A DNA stretch of 32,678 bases from Beijerinckiaceae bacterium (GTDB lineage: Bacteria > Bacteroidota > Bacteroidia > Chitinophagales > Chitinophagaceae), in the NCBI GenBank assembly GCA_903970475.1, contig CAJCIQ010000215.1, positions 1 to 32,678 on the forward strand, read 5' to 3'. Under the pieces are notes generated by a model. It was not told the origin of the DNA, did no database searches, and was given only the letters and a program-made list of their open reading frames with translations. Shown here piece after piece: positions 1-8,652 of this stretch (within the stretch, counting starts at the first letter, position 1; the number at the start of each line of letters is the position of its first letter). The position numbers were made by a program, and so were the translations under genes.

Positions 1-1
1 T

Positions 2-781
2 TATATCTCCAGGCCCTCCAGGCATTTTGTACTTGCTTTTTCGGTCTTCCTTGTTTTCTGGATCCTGTTCGATTACATGAAGGCCTTCCCCAATTACCAA
101 TACAATACCGTTCATATAGGAGACCTTTACCAGGCCGATAAGCAATTATTCGGGTTCAAAGGTCTTTCCGTCAATGAATATTGGAAGCAACACCAAAGTA
201 CGGTGCTGGATTTATTCAGCGGGTTTGCCTATCTGTGTTGGATGCCTGTCCCCCTGGGCTTTGGGGTTTATTTATTTATTAAAAAACGGGGTAGCTTCCT
301 GCCCTTTGCCCTGACTTTCCTATTTGTCAATCTGCTGGGGTTTGTTGTGTATTATACTTATCCTGCTGCCCCGCCCTGGTATATACAGCAGTATGGACCT
401 ATATTACACTTGCATACACCGGGAAACACAGCAGGCCTGGCCAGGTGGGATAACTTTTTTCATGTACACATCTTCGAGGGATTATACGCCAAAAGCTCCA
501 ACGTATTTGCCGCCATGCCTTCTCTGCACGCAGCCTACCCATTGGTAACCCTCTACCATGGTTTACGCAATAAGGTGCCCATGGTACTGAGCCTGTTCCT
601 TGCCCTGGTGGTTTCAGGTATCTGGTTTGCTGCCGTGTATACCTCTCACCATTACGTGCTGGATGTGCTGGCAGGAATTACCTGTGCGGGCATAGGCATC
701 TTTATTTTCCAACGCTGGCTGATGAAAGCTAGGTGGTTTGAGACATTCCTAACGAAGTACAACGCGCTGATTGGCGCTTAA
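2..781 (+). CDS. AUR1-like PAP2-family membrane enzyme (5' partial)
   Basis: The reading frame is open from the window edge, so the start lies upstream; the ATG at 77 is internal. The visible 259 residues hold about five hydrophobic segments. They carry the two C-terminal PAP2 motifs in their AUR1 form: PSLHAAYP (the usual PSGH with Leu) and SHHYVLDVLAG, which supplies the catalytic His and Asp. This arrangement is that of fungal inositol phosphorylceramide synthase (AUR1) and its bacterial relatives, which transfer a phospho-headgroup between lipids at the membrane. The likely role is therefore phospholipid or sphingolipid headgroup transfer or dephosphorylation; the exact substrate cannot be read from sequence. 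It converges on the desaturase gene, with 23 bases between the stop codons. A short inverted repeat (788-806, arms AGCCG/CGGCT) sits between them and may be a weak shared terminator. Confidence 0.75.
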   Translation, partial: YISRPSRHFVLAFSVFLVFWILFDYMKAFPNYQYNTVHIGDLYQADKQLFGFKGLSVNEYWKQHQSTVLDLFSGFAYLCWMPVPLGFGVYLFIKKRGSFLPFALTFLFVNLLGFVVYYTYPAAPPWYIQQYGPILHLHTPGNTAGLARWDNFFHVHIFEGLYAKSSNVFAAMPSLHAAYPLVTLYHGLRNKVPMVLSLFLALVVSGIWFAAVYTSHHYVLDVLAGITCAGIGIFIFQRWLMKARWFETFLTKYNALIGA

Positions 782-804
782 GGGCGCAGCCGTGGCCGCC
801 TCGG

Positions 805-1905
805 CTAATGACTTCCCCGCTGCTTTTCTATGTAAGGGCGGTGGTACTTTTCCAGAAATGTTTTTTTGGAATCGTGGTAATCGGAGACGGCGCCTATGAC
901 GTTGAGGAACTTGATATAATACCAAGCCAGGTCAACCTGATGACGCAGGAAACCGCTGCGGGCGCTGCGAGGGAAAAGATGGTGGTTGTTATGCCATTCA
1001 CCGGCCACGTATCCCGGCCAGAGCTGGTTGATGGACATGTCCTTGTCGTTGAAGTCGGTACCTTCTCTGCGCTTGTCTTTACCTTTTCCATGCCCTTCAT
1101 AGTTGAAGGTGCGCACCCCCACGGCCCAAAAGCCGGCAGCGCCAAACAAGGCACATACCAAGGCCATGCCGCCGATCAGGTAAAATACGCCAAACCAAAA
1201 AGCCCAGTTCAACAGCCATCCGGCGATCTCATTGGCGGGATGCACTACGGATGCCCATTTCTTGTATTGGGCGTAAGTATTGGGTCTGATGGCTGTATGT
1301 GAAAGCAGGCCAGTGACCCTTTTATAGTCCTCTTCACTAAGGTTGTGGGCTATGGGCTGGTGGTTCACATCGGCCAGGAAACAATATAAAAATCCAGCGG
1401 AAGCATTGTAGGGATCTCCTGGTTCATCGGATTTGGCATGGTGTACGTGATGGGAAATCACGTAGGGTTCTTCCGGAACGACGCTGACGGTGAGGTTGCG
1501 GGTAATAAAACGCCAGAACTTGTTTTTAAACCGGTAAGCATTATGGGTGCAATACCTGTGATACCAAATGGTACCATGCGTTCCCATAACGACCATGCTA
1601 TAGAGGAATGCTATGCCTAGCAGGGGAAATGAAAAATATTTCGTGAAAAACAAGACCAGGAAGGGGGCCAGGCAAAGGACTTTGAACCAACCGATGAAGG
1701 CCAGCCAATTCTTTTTGCTTCTGAATATATTGAGGCGAAAAAAAAACTCCTTGAGGATTTCTTTGTTGGTGGGCTTGATAAGGTTACCCTGTTCATCTTT
1801 CCATCCATAGCTGGGTGTTTGAAGAACATGATCCATGAAACAGGAAACCTTTTCCTGCGTCTGCACAGCTTCCTGCGGTTTAGCAGGGGCAATCGGGTTT
1901 ATCAT
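805..1905 (-). CDS. acyl-CoA (stearoyl-CoA type) fatty acid desaturase
   Basis: A membrane di-iron desaturase of 366 residues. It has the three histidine boxes of the stearoyl-CoA desaturase family: HRYCTH near residues 116-121, HHVHH near 152-156 and HNNHH near 305-309. Hydrophobic segments lie at about 70-110 and 235-265. It would introduce a cis double bond (probably delta-9) into acyl chains using oxygen and an electron donor, adjusting membrane fluidity. The frame can be extended to a TTG at 1974, but that TTG coincides with the -33 box of a good promoter (TTG 1972-1974, TATCTTAG 1943-1950). The ATG at 1905, 37 bases past the -7 box, is therefore chosen. No electron-carrier gene is adjacent. 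This copy is intact, unlike the second desaturase near 25.2-26.2 kb, which belongs to a different desaturase subfamily. Confidence 0.9.
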   Translation of the reverse strand: MINPIAPAKPQEAVQTQEKVSCFMDHVLQTPSYGWKDEQGNLIKPTNKEILKEFFFRLNIFRSKKNWLAFIGWFKVLCLAPFLVLFFTKYFSFPLLGIAFLYSMVVMGTHGTIWYHRYCTHNAYRFKNKFWRFITRNLTVSVVPEEPYVISHHVHHAKSDEPGDPYNASAGFLYCFLADVNHQPIAHNLSEEDYKRVTGLLSHTAIRPNTYAQYKKWASVVHPANEIAGWLLNWAFWFGVFYLIGGMALVCALFGAAGFWAVGVRTFNYEGHGKGKDKRREGTDFNDKDMSINQLWPGYVAGEWHNNHHLFPRSARSGFLRHQVDLAWYYIKFLNVIGAVSDYHDSKKTFLEKYHRPYIEKQRGSH

Positions 1906-1942
1906 TGGATTATAGGTTAATAAAATTTGGTTGGGTTGGGGG

Positions 1943-1974
1943 CTAAGATAAGGTGATTTCACTGAATAAAACAA
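1943..1974 (-). promoter_or_regulatory. Bacteroidota-type promoter of the desaturase
   Basis: On the minus strand, TTG (1974-1972) is followed after 21 bases by TATCTTAG (1950-1943), one mismatch from TAnnTTTG. Transcription would start near 1937, about 32 bases before the ATG at 1905. This placement excludes the upstream TTG start. The 114-base divergent interval to the thiolase ATG holds both promoters. Confidence 0.55.
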
Positions 1975-1993
1975 TACTAACAGTCGTTATCGT

Positions 1994-2001
1994 TATCTTT
2001 A
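1994..2001 (+). promoter_or_regulatory. candidate -7 box of the thiolase gene
   Basis: TATCTTTA matches TAnnTTTG at all but the last position and ends 18 bases before the ATG. No clear -33 TTG is seen. The identical octamer occurs upstream of the GH92 gene at 3879-3886. Confidence 0.4.
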
Positions 2002-2019
2002 ACGAGCAATTCGCTTTTC

Positions 2020-3198
2020 ATGGAAACTAAAGAAGTATATATCGTATCCACAGCACGTACTCCTATTGGGAGTTTTAACGGTAGCCTCCAAACCATTACT
2101 GCGCCTAAGCTGGGCGCTAAGGCATTAACCGCCGCTTTGGAAAGAGGCCGTGTTGCCCAAGATCAGGTAGGAGAAGTCTTTATGGGCAACGTCCTTAGCG
2201 CGGGTCTGGGTCAGGCTCCTGCCAACCAAGCAAGTATTTATGCGGGAATACCCACTTCTGTTCCCTGTACCACGGTCAATAAGGTTTGTGCCTCCGGCAT
2301 GAAGTCAGTGATGCTGGGTGCCCAGAGTATATTATTGGGTGAGCATAAGGTGATTGCGGCGGGTGGTATGGAATCCATGAGCAATGCACCCTATTACCTG
2401 GATAAGGCACGTAATGGGTATAGGATGGGTAATGGCGTTCTCGTCGATGGGATGATGAAGGACGGACTCTGGGACCCTTACAAAGATTATCCGATGGGCA
2501 TGGCCGGTGAATTATGTAACACCAAATATGGATATACCCGTCAAATGCAGGATGATTTTGCCATAGAAAGTTATAAGCGAGCCGCGGCCGCTTATGAGAA
2601 GGGCTATTTTCAGGAGGAGTTGGTTGCTGTGGAAACAGAAGGTAAGGATCCTCAAACCATAACGGAAGACGAAGAATTCCGTAAAGTCAAATACGACAAG
2701 ATACCCACGCTCAAACCCGCCTTTACCAAAGATGGGGTCATCACCGCCGCCAATGCCTCTAAAATAAATGATGGGGCAGCCGCCCTTATCCTGGCTGATG
2801 CGGAAGTGGCCAGAAAAAATGGATGGAAGCCCATGGCCCGCATCGTATCTTTTGCGGATGCCAGTCAGGATCCCGAATGGTTTACCACAACCCCTACCAT
2901 TGCCATGAATGGGGCCCTGCAAAAAGCCGGATTAACGATCAAAGACATCGACTACTTCGAGATCAACGAGGCCTTCAGTTGTGTGGCCATGTCCAACGCT
3001 CAGGAACTGGGTATACCCATGGACAGGCTAAATATATGGGGTGGGGCGGTGGCGCTGGGTCATCCCATCGGTTGCAGCGGCGCGCGCATTACCATTACGT
3101 TACTCAGTATTCTGCGCAGGACCGGGACCCGGTTTGGGCTTGCAGGTATTTGCAATGGAGGCGGGGGCGCCAGCGCCATCCTCATTGAGCGGCTCTAG
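2020..3198 (+). CDS. acetyl-CoA C-acetyltransferase (thiolase)
   Basis: A 392-residue thiolase covering the whole family length. The nucleophilic cysteine is in VNKVCASGMKS (C90). The C-terminal pair is in GHPIGCSGAR (H348) and CNGGGGAS (C378). This spacing matches the biosynthetic thiolase of Zoogloea (C89, H348, C378) almost exactly. NEAFS, the oxyanion-hole motif, is also present. It condenses two acetyl-CoA to acetoacetyl-CoA or runs the reverse reaction. No other beta-oxidation, ketone or polyhydroxybutyrate gene lies beside it, so the direction in vivo cannot be inferred; a short-chain (atoB/phaA-like) enzyme is more likely than a fadA-type one. It is transcribed divergently from the desaturase and converges on the STM3941-type gene, with 23 bases between stops. 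Confidence 0.93.
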   Translation: METKEVYIVSTARTPIGSFNGSLQTITAPKLGAKALTAALERGRVAQDQVGEVFMGNVLSAGLGQAPANQASIYAGIPTSVPCTTVNKVCASGMKSVMLGAQSILLGEHKVIAAGGMESMSNAPYYLDKARNGYRMGNGVLVDGMMKDGLWDPYKDYPMGMAGELCNTKYGYTRQMQDDFAIESYKRAAAAYEKGYFQEELVAVETEGKDPQTITEDEEFRKVKYDKIPTLKPAFTKDGVITAANASKINDGAAALILADAEVARKNGWKPMARIVSFADASQDPEWFTTTPTIAMNGALQKAGLTIKDIDYFEINEAFSCVAMSNAQELGIPMDRLNIWGGAVALGHPIGCSGARITITLLSILRRTGTRFGLAGICNGGGGASAILIERL

Positions 3199-3221
3199 AC
3201 CAGGTGTCGAACGGCTCGGTC

Positions 3222-3767
3222 TTAGACCGCGTGTTCCTTAAACCGGTCCAATCCCCCTTTCAGCAAGGTTCGCAGGCTTTCGAAATCAAAGTCCAGGTCT
3301 TCATGTCCGATCAGGATAGGGGATCCGTATTGGGCCATGTTCCGGGTCATGGCCTGTCTTTTGGATGGGTTTTTCTGACGGTTGATGTAAGCCGTAGGGT
3401 TTTTGAGCATGATGGCTAGGGAAGGTTTTCCGTGCACATTCACCTCTTCAATGTTATTCATATCTGTCCATTTCACGAGCCCATCCCCAGGGCTGCCGAA
3501 ATGCACGTAAACGTCCTCGTGGGATAAGATCATGCCGGGAAATACGGATAACATCCTGGCACCCATGATGTATACATATATGCCGGCTGCCACCATAATG
3601 GAAGTCCCGATGGAGTCAACAATGTAGTAATTGTAGTGATTGCTCTTAAACAGGGAAGGGTTGAGGACCATAAACAGGCCAAAGACAAAACACAGGATGC
3701 CTATGGCAATGAACATCCCCAGTTTCTTTTTGCTTCGCTTAATTTCAATAGGTGCTTCGTTGGTCAT
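3222..3767 (-). CDS. STM3941-family small membrane protein
   Basis: This 181-residue protein has two hydrophobic helices near residues 15-36 and 50-70, then a soluble C-terminal part. That part contains the block GLVKWTDMNNIEEVNVHGKP, followed by LKNPTAYINRQKNPSKRQAM and the YGSPI motif. That order (two helices, a PH-like core with KW..I, KNP..YI, NP.KR and YGSP) is how I recognise the STM3941 family of uncharacterised proteins. Its function is unknown; it probably sits in the inner membrane with the C-terminal domain in the cytoplasm. The ATG at 3767 is the only reasonable start. It is transcribed towards the thiolase and away from the GH92 gene. Confidence 0.8.
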   Translation of the reverse strand: MTNEAPIEIKRSKKKLGMFIAIGILCFVFGLFMVLNPSLFKSNHYNYYIVDSIGTSIMVAAGIYVYIMGARMLSVFPGMILSHEDVYVHFGSPGDGLVKWTDMNNIEEVNVHGKPSLAIMLKNPTAYINRQKNPSKRQAMTRNMAQYGSPILIGHEDLDFDFESLRTLLKGGLDRFKEHAV

Positions 3768-3878
3768 AGCATGCTCGTTTGTAGAAATATAAGAAATTTT
3801 ACTGATATTCCCAGTCGATTGGTCCTGATTTTGAAACCGTTCATGTTAAAAATTAGCCGAATCACTTCAGTCAACCCT

Positions 3879-3886
3879 TATCTTTA
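3879..3886 (+). promoter_or_regulatory. candidate -7 box of the GH92 gene
   Basis: TATCTTTA, seven of eight matches to TAnnTTTG, ends 40 bases before the ATG at 3927. No convincing -33 TTG precedes it. The 159-base interval from 3768 to 3926 contains nothing else I can identify. Confidence 0.4.
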
Positions 3887-3926
3887 TCGCTTGCAAAAAG
3901 GATTTAGCAAAAGCACTTTGGCACTT

Positions 3927-6257
3927 ATGACAATCAGACATTTATTCGTTACGGCTTTGGTTAGCGCTGCCTGCGCAGGCACGGCCACTGCTCAACAGGA
4001 TCCCGCCTCCTTTGTCAATCCCTTTATAGGAACGGGAGCGGTGGACACCTACAGCTTGTCGGGAAGCAACTTTCCCGGCCCCTGCGCCCCTTTTGGGTTG
4101 GTTCAGTTAAGTCCCGATACCAGGGAGGCGCCGGATGACCCCGCCAGTGGTTACGATTACAATGACCACTCGATCGTGGGATTCAGTCAAACGCACCTCA
4201 GTGGTACGGGGGTAGCGGACCTGGTAGACTTCCTTTTCATGCCCTACACGGGTAAGGTGCGTTGGGAGCCAGGAAAAGAAAAAGAGATAGGTACCGGTTA
4301 CCGCTCTGCTTTTTCCCATGACCAGGAACAGGCTTCTCCCGGATATTACTCCGTTTTATTATCTACCTGGAATACCAAGGCTGAACTGACAGCCACAGCG
4401 CACGTGGGGGTGGAGCGTTATACCTTCCCGACGGATTCAACTGCCCACGTAATCATAGATCTGAATCACTCTTTGGATAAGCTGCGTCCTTACTGGGTAT
4501 GTAAGATCATCAGTGCCCAGGTCCGTATCCTGGATGATCATACCATTGAAGGTTATCGGGTGATCACCGGATGGAGCAGGTTGCGTAAGGTCTATTTTAA
4601 AGCCGTTTTTTCCCAACCCTTTACGGGTGCATCCTTGAAAAATGGTGGCCATGTGAACAAAGGCGTTTGGGCCGGCCTGGACGGGGCTTTGCCTGCCGGT
4701 GGAACCAATGTGGCCAATGGAACCCAGATCAAAGCGGTGCTGGACTTTGCACCTAAGGGCGCCCCCGTATTGGTTAAGGTTGGCCTGTCTTCTGTGAGCC
4801 AGGAAGGGGCTGCTAAAAACCTGGATGCGGAAGCGCCTGGGTTTGATTTCGATGGCATTGTCGCTGCTACCAGGGCTGCCTGGAATAAGGAACTGTCATC
4901 CATCGATGTAGACGGAACTACAGAACAAAAAAGGATATTTTATACGGGTTTATACCACGCTTTTATCCAACCCAATAACCTTGCCGACGTGGATGGATCT
5001 TATATGGGTACGGATTTCACGGCGCGCAAGGCGGCGGATGGTACACATTACAGCACTTTCTCCTTGTGGGATACCTATCGTGCAGCCAACCCCTTGTATA
5101 CACTCATTCAGCCTGCCCGTACGGCTGGCTTCATCAATTCCTTCCTTCGCCAATATGATACGTATGGATACCTTCCTATTTGGCAGCTATGGGGGGATGA
5201 GAACTACTGCATGATCGGCAACCACTCCATTCCAGTGATCGTAGATGCTTATTTCAAGCATATTCCCGGTGTAGACTACGCCAAAGCCTATGAAGCCATC
5301 AGGGCTTCTTCCACCCTGGATCATCCGGGTGCTCCTTTCTCAATACTGGATCAGTATCATTATTTCCCGGAGAACAAGGAATCCCAGTCGGTTTCCCTGA
5401 CCCTGGAAGTAGCTTATGATGATTGGTGTGTCGCGCAAATGGCTAAGTCCCTGGGCAAAAAGGAGGACTATGCTTTTTTCATGAACCGGTCTGGGTATTA
5501 TCAGAACCTCTATGACAGCAGCACTGGCTTTTTCCGTGGAAAAAACAGCGACGGTAGCTGGCTGCCCAAGTTCAATCCCCTGGACTATGGTGGTAACGGT
5601 GGGTCCCCTTATACGGAAAGCAATGGATGGCAGGCCTTCTGGTATGTACCACAGGACGTACCGTCTTTGATCAGCCTGGTTGGCGGCAAGCAAGCTTTTA
5701 TTACTAAACTGGATACCTTCTTTACGACCAGCGCCAGGTCAGCAGCATCAAACGGGAATGCCAGTGGATTTATCGGGCAGGATGCGCATGGCAATGAGCC
5801 CAGCCACCATACGCCCTATTTATATGATTATGCGGGCGAGCCATGGAAGACCCAGTTGTATACTTCCCGCATCATGCAGGAACTGTATAATGATAAGTCT
5901 TCTGGTTATGCAGGTAATGAGGATTGCGGTCAGATGAGCGCCTGGTATATTTTCAGTGCCATGGGCTTTTACCCCGTCAACCCTGCTAATAGTGTGTATT
6001 GCATTGGTTCCCCCCAGCTTAAAAAAGCGGTCATTCATTTGGCGGATGGTAAACAATTTACCGTGGTCACGACCAATGCGGGCGGTGAAAACCGCTATAT
6101 ACAATCCGTTAAACTCAACGGCAAGCCTTACACCAAAACGTATATCACTCAGGCAGACATTGTTTCCGGATCTACCCTGGAATTTGTGATGGGCGCCAAA
6201 CCGAATAAGAAATGGGGGGCTAGCCCCACGGATGCGCCGATGGGCAGTTCGTTATGA
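3927..6257 (+). CDS. secreted GH92 family alpha-mannosidase
   Basis: A 776-residue glycoside hydrolase of family 92, the usual full length. The ATG at 3927 gives a clean signal peptide (MTIRHLFVTALVSAACAGTATA, cleavage before QQ). Longer in-frame extensions to 3636 run antisense through the neighbouring gene and are rejected. GH92 landmarks in order are: NPFIGTG near the mature N-terminus, the GTGVADL segment, FSLWDTYRA, LPIWQLWGDENYCMIGNHS, the TESNGWQ block (expected to carry the general acid Glu), GNEPSHHTPYLYDYAG, and GNEDCGQMSAWYIFSAMGFYP (expected base Asp and calcium ligand). Family members are exo-acting, calcium-dependent, inverting alpha-mannosidases that trim mannans or N-glycans in the periplasm or outside the cell. 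No SusC/SusD pair or other hydrolase is adjacent, so it stands outside a polysaccharide utilisation locus. Confidence 0.93.
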   Translation: MTIRHLFVTALVSAACAGTATAQQDPASFVNPFIGTGAVDTYSLSGSNFPGPCAPFGLVQLSPDTREAPDDPASGYDYNDHSIVGFSQTHLSGTGVADLVDFLFMPYTGKVRWEPGKEKEIGTGYRSAFSHDQEQASPGYYSVLLSTWNTKAELTATAHVGVERYTFPTDSTAHVIIDLNHSLDKLRPYWVCKIISAQVRILDDHTIEGYRVITGWSRLRKVYFKAVFSQPFTGASLKNGGHVNKGVWAGLDGALPAGGTNVANGTQIKAVLDFAPKGAPVLVKVGLSSVSQEGAAKNLDAEAPGFDFDGIVAATRAAWNKELSSIDVDGTTEQKRIFYTGLYHAFIQPNNLADVDGSYMGTDFTARKAADGTHYSTFSLWDTYRAANPLYTLIQPARTAGFINSFLRQYDTYGYLPIWQLWGDENYCMIGNHSIPVIVDAYFKHIPGVDYAKAYEAIRASSTLDHPGAPFSILDQYHYFPENKESQSVSLTLEVAYDDWCVAQMAKSLGKKEDYAFFMNRSGYYQNLYDSSTGFFRGKNSDGSWLPKFNPLDYGGNGGSPYTESNGWQAFWYVPQDVPSLISLVGGKQAFITKLDTFFTTSARSAASNGNASGFIGQDAHGNEPSHHTPYLYDYAGEPWKTQLYTSRIMQELYNDKSSGYAGNEDCGQMSAWYIFSAMGFYPVNPANSVYCIGSPQLKKAVIHLADGKQFTVVTTNAGGENRYIQSVKLNGKPYTKTYITQADIVSGSTLEFVMGAKPNKKWGASPTDAPMGSSL

Positions 6258-6272
6258 TATGACTACTTTTTG

Positions 6273-6300
6273 AGGCCGGTCCTGCGAGGGGCCGGCCTTT
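6273..6300 (+). terminator. Rho-independent terminator after the GH92 gene
   Basis: An 11-pair stem (6273-6283 with 6288-6298, outer part AGGCCGG/CCGGCCT, inner part with two G.T pairs) closes a GCGA tetraloop of the GNRA class. It is followed by a short T run. It begins 16 bases after the stop codon. Confidence 0.75.
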
Positions 6301-6462
6301 CGCTTAGTGCGCGCAGTCGCTTTAACATTCTTTTATCCAAATGAAGAAAATCTAATGGCTGTATTGGAATTTTCTAATTGATTTAGCCCTTTTTTTTGGC
6401 TGAAGGCATGTAATTTGAATGAGTAAACATATATCCGTGTTAAACCATTAAAACTTTTTAAT

Positions 6463-6714
6463 ATGGCAACGATGACAATGGAGACCGTAGACAACAGGTT
6501 GTTTGAATTAATGGCCGAAAAGTTGGGTCTGGAGGCGACAAATATTAAAATGACGGATTCTTTTTCTGATGATTTGGGCATCGATTCTCTAGATACCTAC
6601 GAGTTACTGGTTGCCGTTGAAAAGAAATTTGGCATCAAAATCAACGACGACGACGCAGAAAAATTAAGGACGGTAGGTGCACTTGCCAATTATGTGCATT
6701 CGCATTTGTCCTAA
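6463..6714 (+). CDS. acyl carrier protein
   Basis: An 83-residue acidic protein with the phosphopantetheine attachment motif GIDSLDTYEL; the modified serine is S42. The surrounding helices (VDNRLFELMAEKLG, FGIKINDDDAEKL, VGALANYVHSHL) are those of a type II acyl carrier protein. It carries acyl intermediates on a thioester arm. The motif D-S-L-D is preserved, but the sequence diverges from the housekeeping Bacteroidota AcpP (normally GADSLDTVEL). No fabD, fabG or fabF is adjacent, so a dedicated carrier for a special pathway is more likely than the main fatty acid synthase carrier. It lies nine bases upstream of the UbiD-family gene and is probably co-transcribed. The 205-base interval before it holds the GH92 terminator and AT-rich sequence without a clear TAnnTTTG box. 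Confidence 0.9.
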   Translation: MATMTMETVDNRLFELMAEKLGLEATNIKMTDSFSDDLGIDSLDTYELLVAVEKKFGIKINDDDAEKLRTVGALANYVHSHLS

Positions 6715-6723
6715 TTTTGCCGA

Positions 6724-8652
6724 ATGGCATATCCAAACCTGCAAGCATTTATCCATCAATTAGAATCGGCGGGGGAATTGATACGCATCAAAGCGTATGT
6801 TGATCCTGTCCTGGAAATAACCGAAGTTACAGACCGGATTTCCAAGAGTGGAGGGGGAGGAAAAGCCCTTCTGTTCGAAAATACAGGCTATGACTTCCCC
6901 GTCCTCATGAATGCTTACGGCAGCGAGCGCCGCATGTGCATGGCCCTGGGTGTATCCAAACTCGATGATATCACCGCCGACATCGAATCTCTTTTTTCTT
7001 TATTGACGGCCCCTAAACAGGGGATCCTGGATAAATTATCCATGCTGCCTAAGTTAAGCCAGTTTGCGTCCTGGATGCCCAAAGTGAAAAAGGGCAGGGG
7101 GGCCTGCCAGGAAGTGGTGATGGCCAATCCCGACCTGGGCGCCTTGCCCATTATTAAGTGCTGGCCCGCCGATGGGGGGCGCTTTATCACCTTACCCATC
7201 ATTCATACCAAGGACCCCAATACGGGCATACGCAATGTGGGCATGTACCGCATGCAGGAATTTGATGGTCAGATGACAGGTATGCACTGGCACCGCCATA
7301 AAGTAAGCGCCCGTCATTTTGCAGAGTACACAAAGCTGGGTAAGCGCATGCCCGTGGCCGTGGCTTTGGGTGGAGACCCCGCTTATGCCTATTCGGCAAC
7401 GGCGCCTTTGCCCGAGAACGTAGATGAATACATGCTGGCTGGTTTTTTAAGGAAAAAAAACGTGGAGCTGGTGCGCTGCATAACGCAGCCTGAGCTGGAA
7501 GTGCCCGCAGACGCGGACTTTATCATTGAGGGATATGTAGATCCTACGGAAGAACTGATCTGGGAAGGGCCCTTTGGGGACCATACGGGCTATTACTCTT
7601 TGCCCGACTGGTATCCCCGATTTCATGTCACGGCTATTACGCACCGGAAAAATGCCGTTTACCCGGCTACGATCGTTGGGATTCCTCCACAGGAGGACGC
7701 TTGGTTGGGGAAAGCCACGGAACGTATATTCCTGGCGCCTATCAAGATGACGTTGGCGCCGGAAATCGTAGACATGGACATGCCTGTGGAGGGTGTTTTT
7801 CACAACCTCGTTATCGCCAAAATCCAAAAAGACTATCCGGGACAAGGACAAAAGGTGATGAATGCCATGTGGGGAGCCGGGCAAATGATGTTCAATAAAA
7901 TCCTGGTCCTAACCGATGGGCCAACGCCGTTGTCTGACTACAGATCCCTGGCCCAATATATTTTCCGTCATTGTAATGTAGCCACAGACGTGGTGTTCAG
8001 CGCGGGCCCGATGGATGTACTGGACCATAGTTGCAGCGCCCTGGGATTTGGAGGTAAGATGTGCATAGATGGTACTTCCAAAGGGCCGGAAGAAGCTGAT
8101 GCTCGTTTCCAATGGGCTAAACCCCTGGTAGGTACAGCGCCCTATGGTTCCTGGTTGCATCAGGACTTTGATGACGTAAAAGGGGTGAATGAAAGCTTAC
8201 TGGCGCTGGATATTCCCTGCCTGATTGTCTCCGTAAAAAAACGCAGGCCCAACCATATCCGGGAGCTCCATGCGCAAATCAGCGCTGATTCCAGGGCGGA
8301 AGCCATCCGGATGATTTTGTACGTGGAAGACACGGTGAACCCTCAGGACCTGGGGGTGGCATTATGGCGCTTCTGCAATAACCTGGATCCGAAAAGGGAT
8401 CAATACCTTAACCAAAGGCCTGTGGATGGGGGTAAACTATTTGCCTGTCTGGGCCTGGATGGGACCATTAAAACGCCAAGTCTCGATGGATTTAGCAGGG
8501 ACTGGCCCAATATTATTGTCGCTGATGATGCCACCATTGCGGCGGTGGATGCAAAATGGGCTTCTCTGGGTTTAGGCGACTTTATAGCTTCTCCATCCCT
8601 GCGGTTTAAGGATCAGTTGTATGGATCGGATGCTGCGGTGAATGTCCACTAA
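6724..8652 (+). CDS. ubiD: UbiD-family prenylated-FMN-dependent decarboxylase
   Basis: A 642-residue UbiD-family enzyme. The core shows NVGMYRMQ, HWHRHKVSARHF (metal and prenylated-FMN contacts) and EGPFGDHTGYYS. E281 and D286 of that last motif fall where the catalytic acidic pair lies in UbiD. The length, over 600 residues against about 490 in E. coli UbiD, resembles the menaquinone-pathway UbiD-like decarboxylases common in Bacteroidota. Decarboxylation of an aromatic acid in menaquinone biosynthesis is therefore the most likely role, and the symbol marks the family only. The prFMN synthase partner (UbiX) is not in the window. It follows the acyl carrier protein gene by nine bases. Its transcript would run into the hairpin-rich gap and stop at the bidirectional terminator near 8920-8955. 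Confidence 0.85.
   Translation: MAYPNLQAFIHQLESAGELIRIKAYVDPVLEITEVTDRISKSGGGGKALLFENTGYDFPVLMNAYGSERRMCMALGVSKLDDITADIESLFSLLTAPKQGILDKLSMLPKLSQFASWMPKVKKGRGACQEVVMANPDLGALPIIKCWPADGGRFITLPIIHTKDPNTGIRNVGMYRMQEFDGQMTGMHWHRHKVSARHFAEYTKLGKRMPVAVALGGDPAYAYSATAPLPENVDEYMLAGFLRKKNVELVRCITQPELEVPADADFIIEGYVDPTEELIWEGPFGDHTGYYSLPDWYPRFHVTAITHRKNAVYPATIVGIPPQEDAWLGKATERIFLAPIKMTLAPEIVDMDMPVEGVFHNLVIAKIQKDYPGQGQKVMNAMWGAGQMMFNKILVLTDGPTPLSDYRSLAQYIFRHCNVATDVVFSAGPMDVLDHSCSALGFGGKMCIDGTSKGPEEADARFQWAKPLVGTAPYGSWLHQDFDDVKGVNESLLALDIPCLIVSVKKRRPNHIRELHAQISADSRAEAIRMILYVEDTVNPQDLGVALWRFCNNLDPKRDQYLNQRPVDGGKLFACLGLDGTIKTPSLDGFSRDWPNIIVADDATIAAVDAKWASLGLGDFIASPSLRFKDQLYGSDAAVNVH

Noticed and set aside
1906..1974. 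Upstream TTG start for the desaturase
   Set aside because: The TTG lies in the -33 box, upstream of the predicted transcription start; the ATG at 1905 fits better. The same logic removes the TTG starts at 17317 (ndk), 22924 (folP) and 19615 (permease).
3217..3229. Palindrome CGGTCT/AGACCG between convergent genes as a terminator
   Set aside because: It is short, lacks a T run on either side and overlaps the stop codon of the STM3941-type gene.
3636..3926. Long N-terminal extension of the GH92 reading frame
   Set aside because: It runs antisense through the STM3941-type gene, and the ATG at 3927 gives a clean signal peptide and normal family length.
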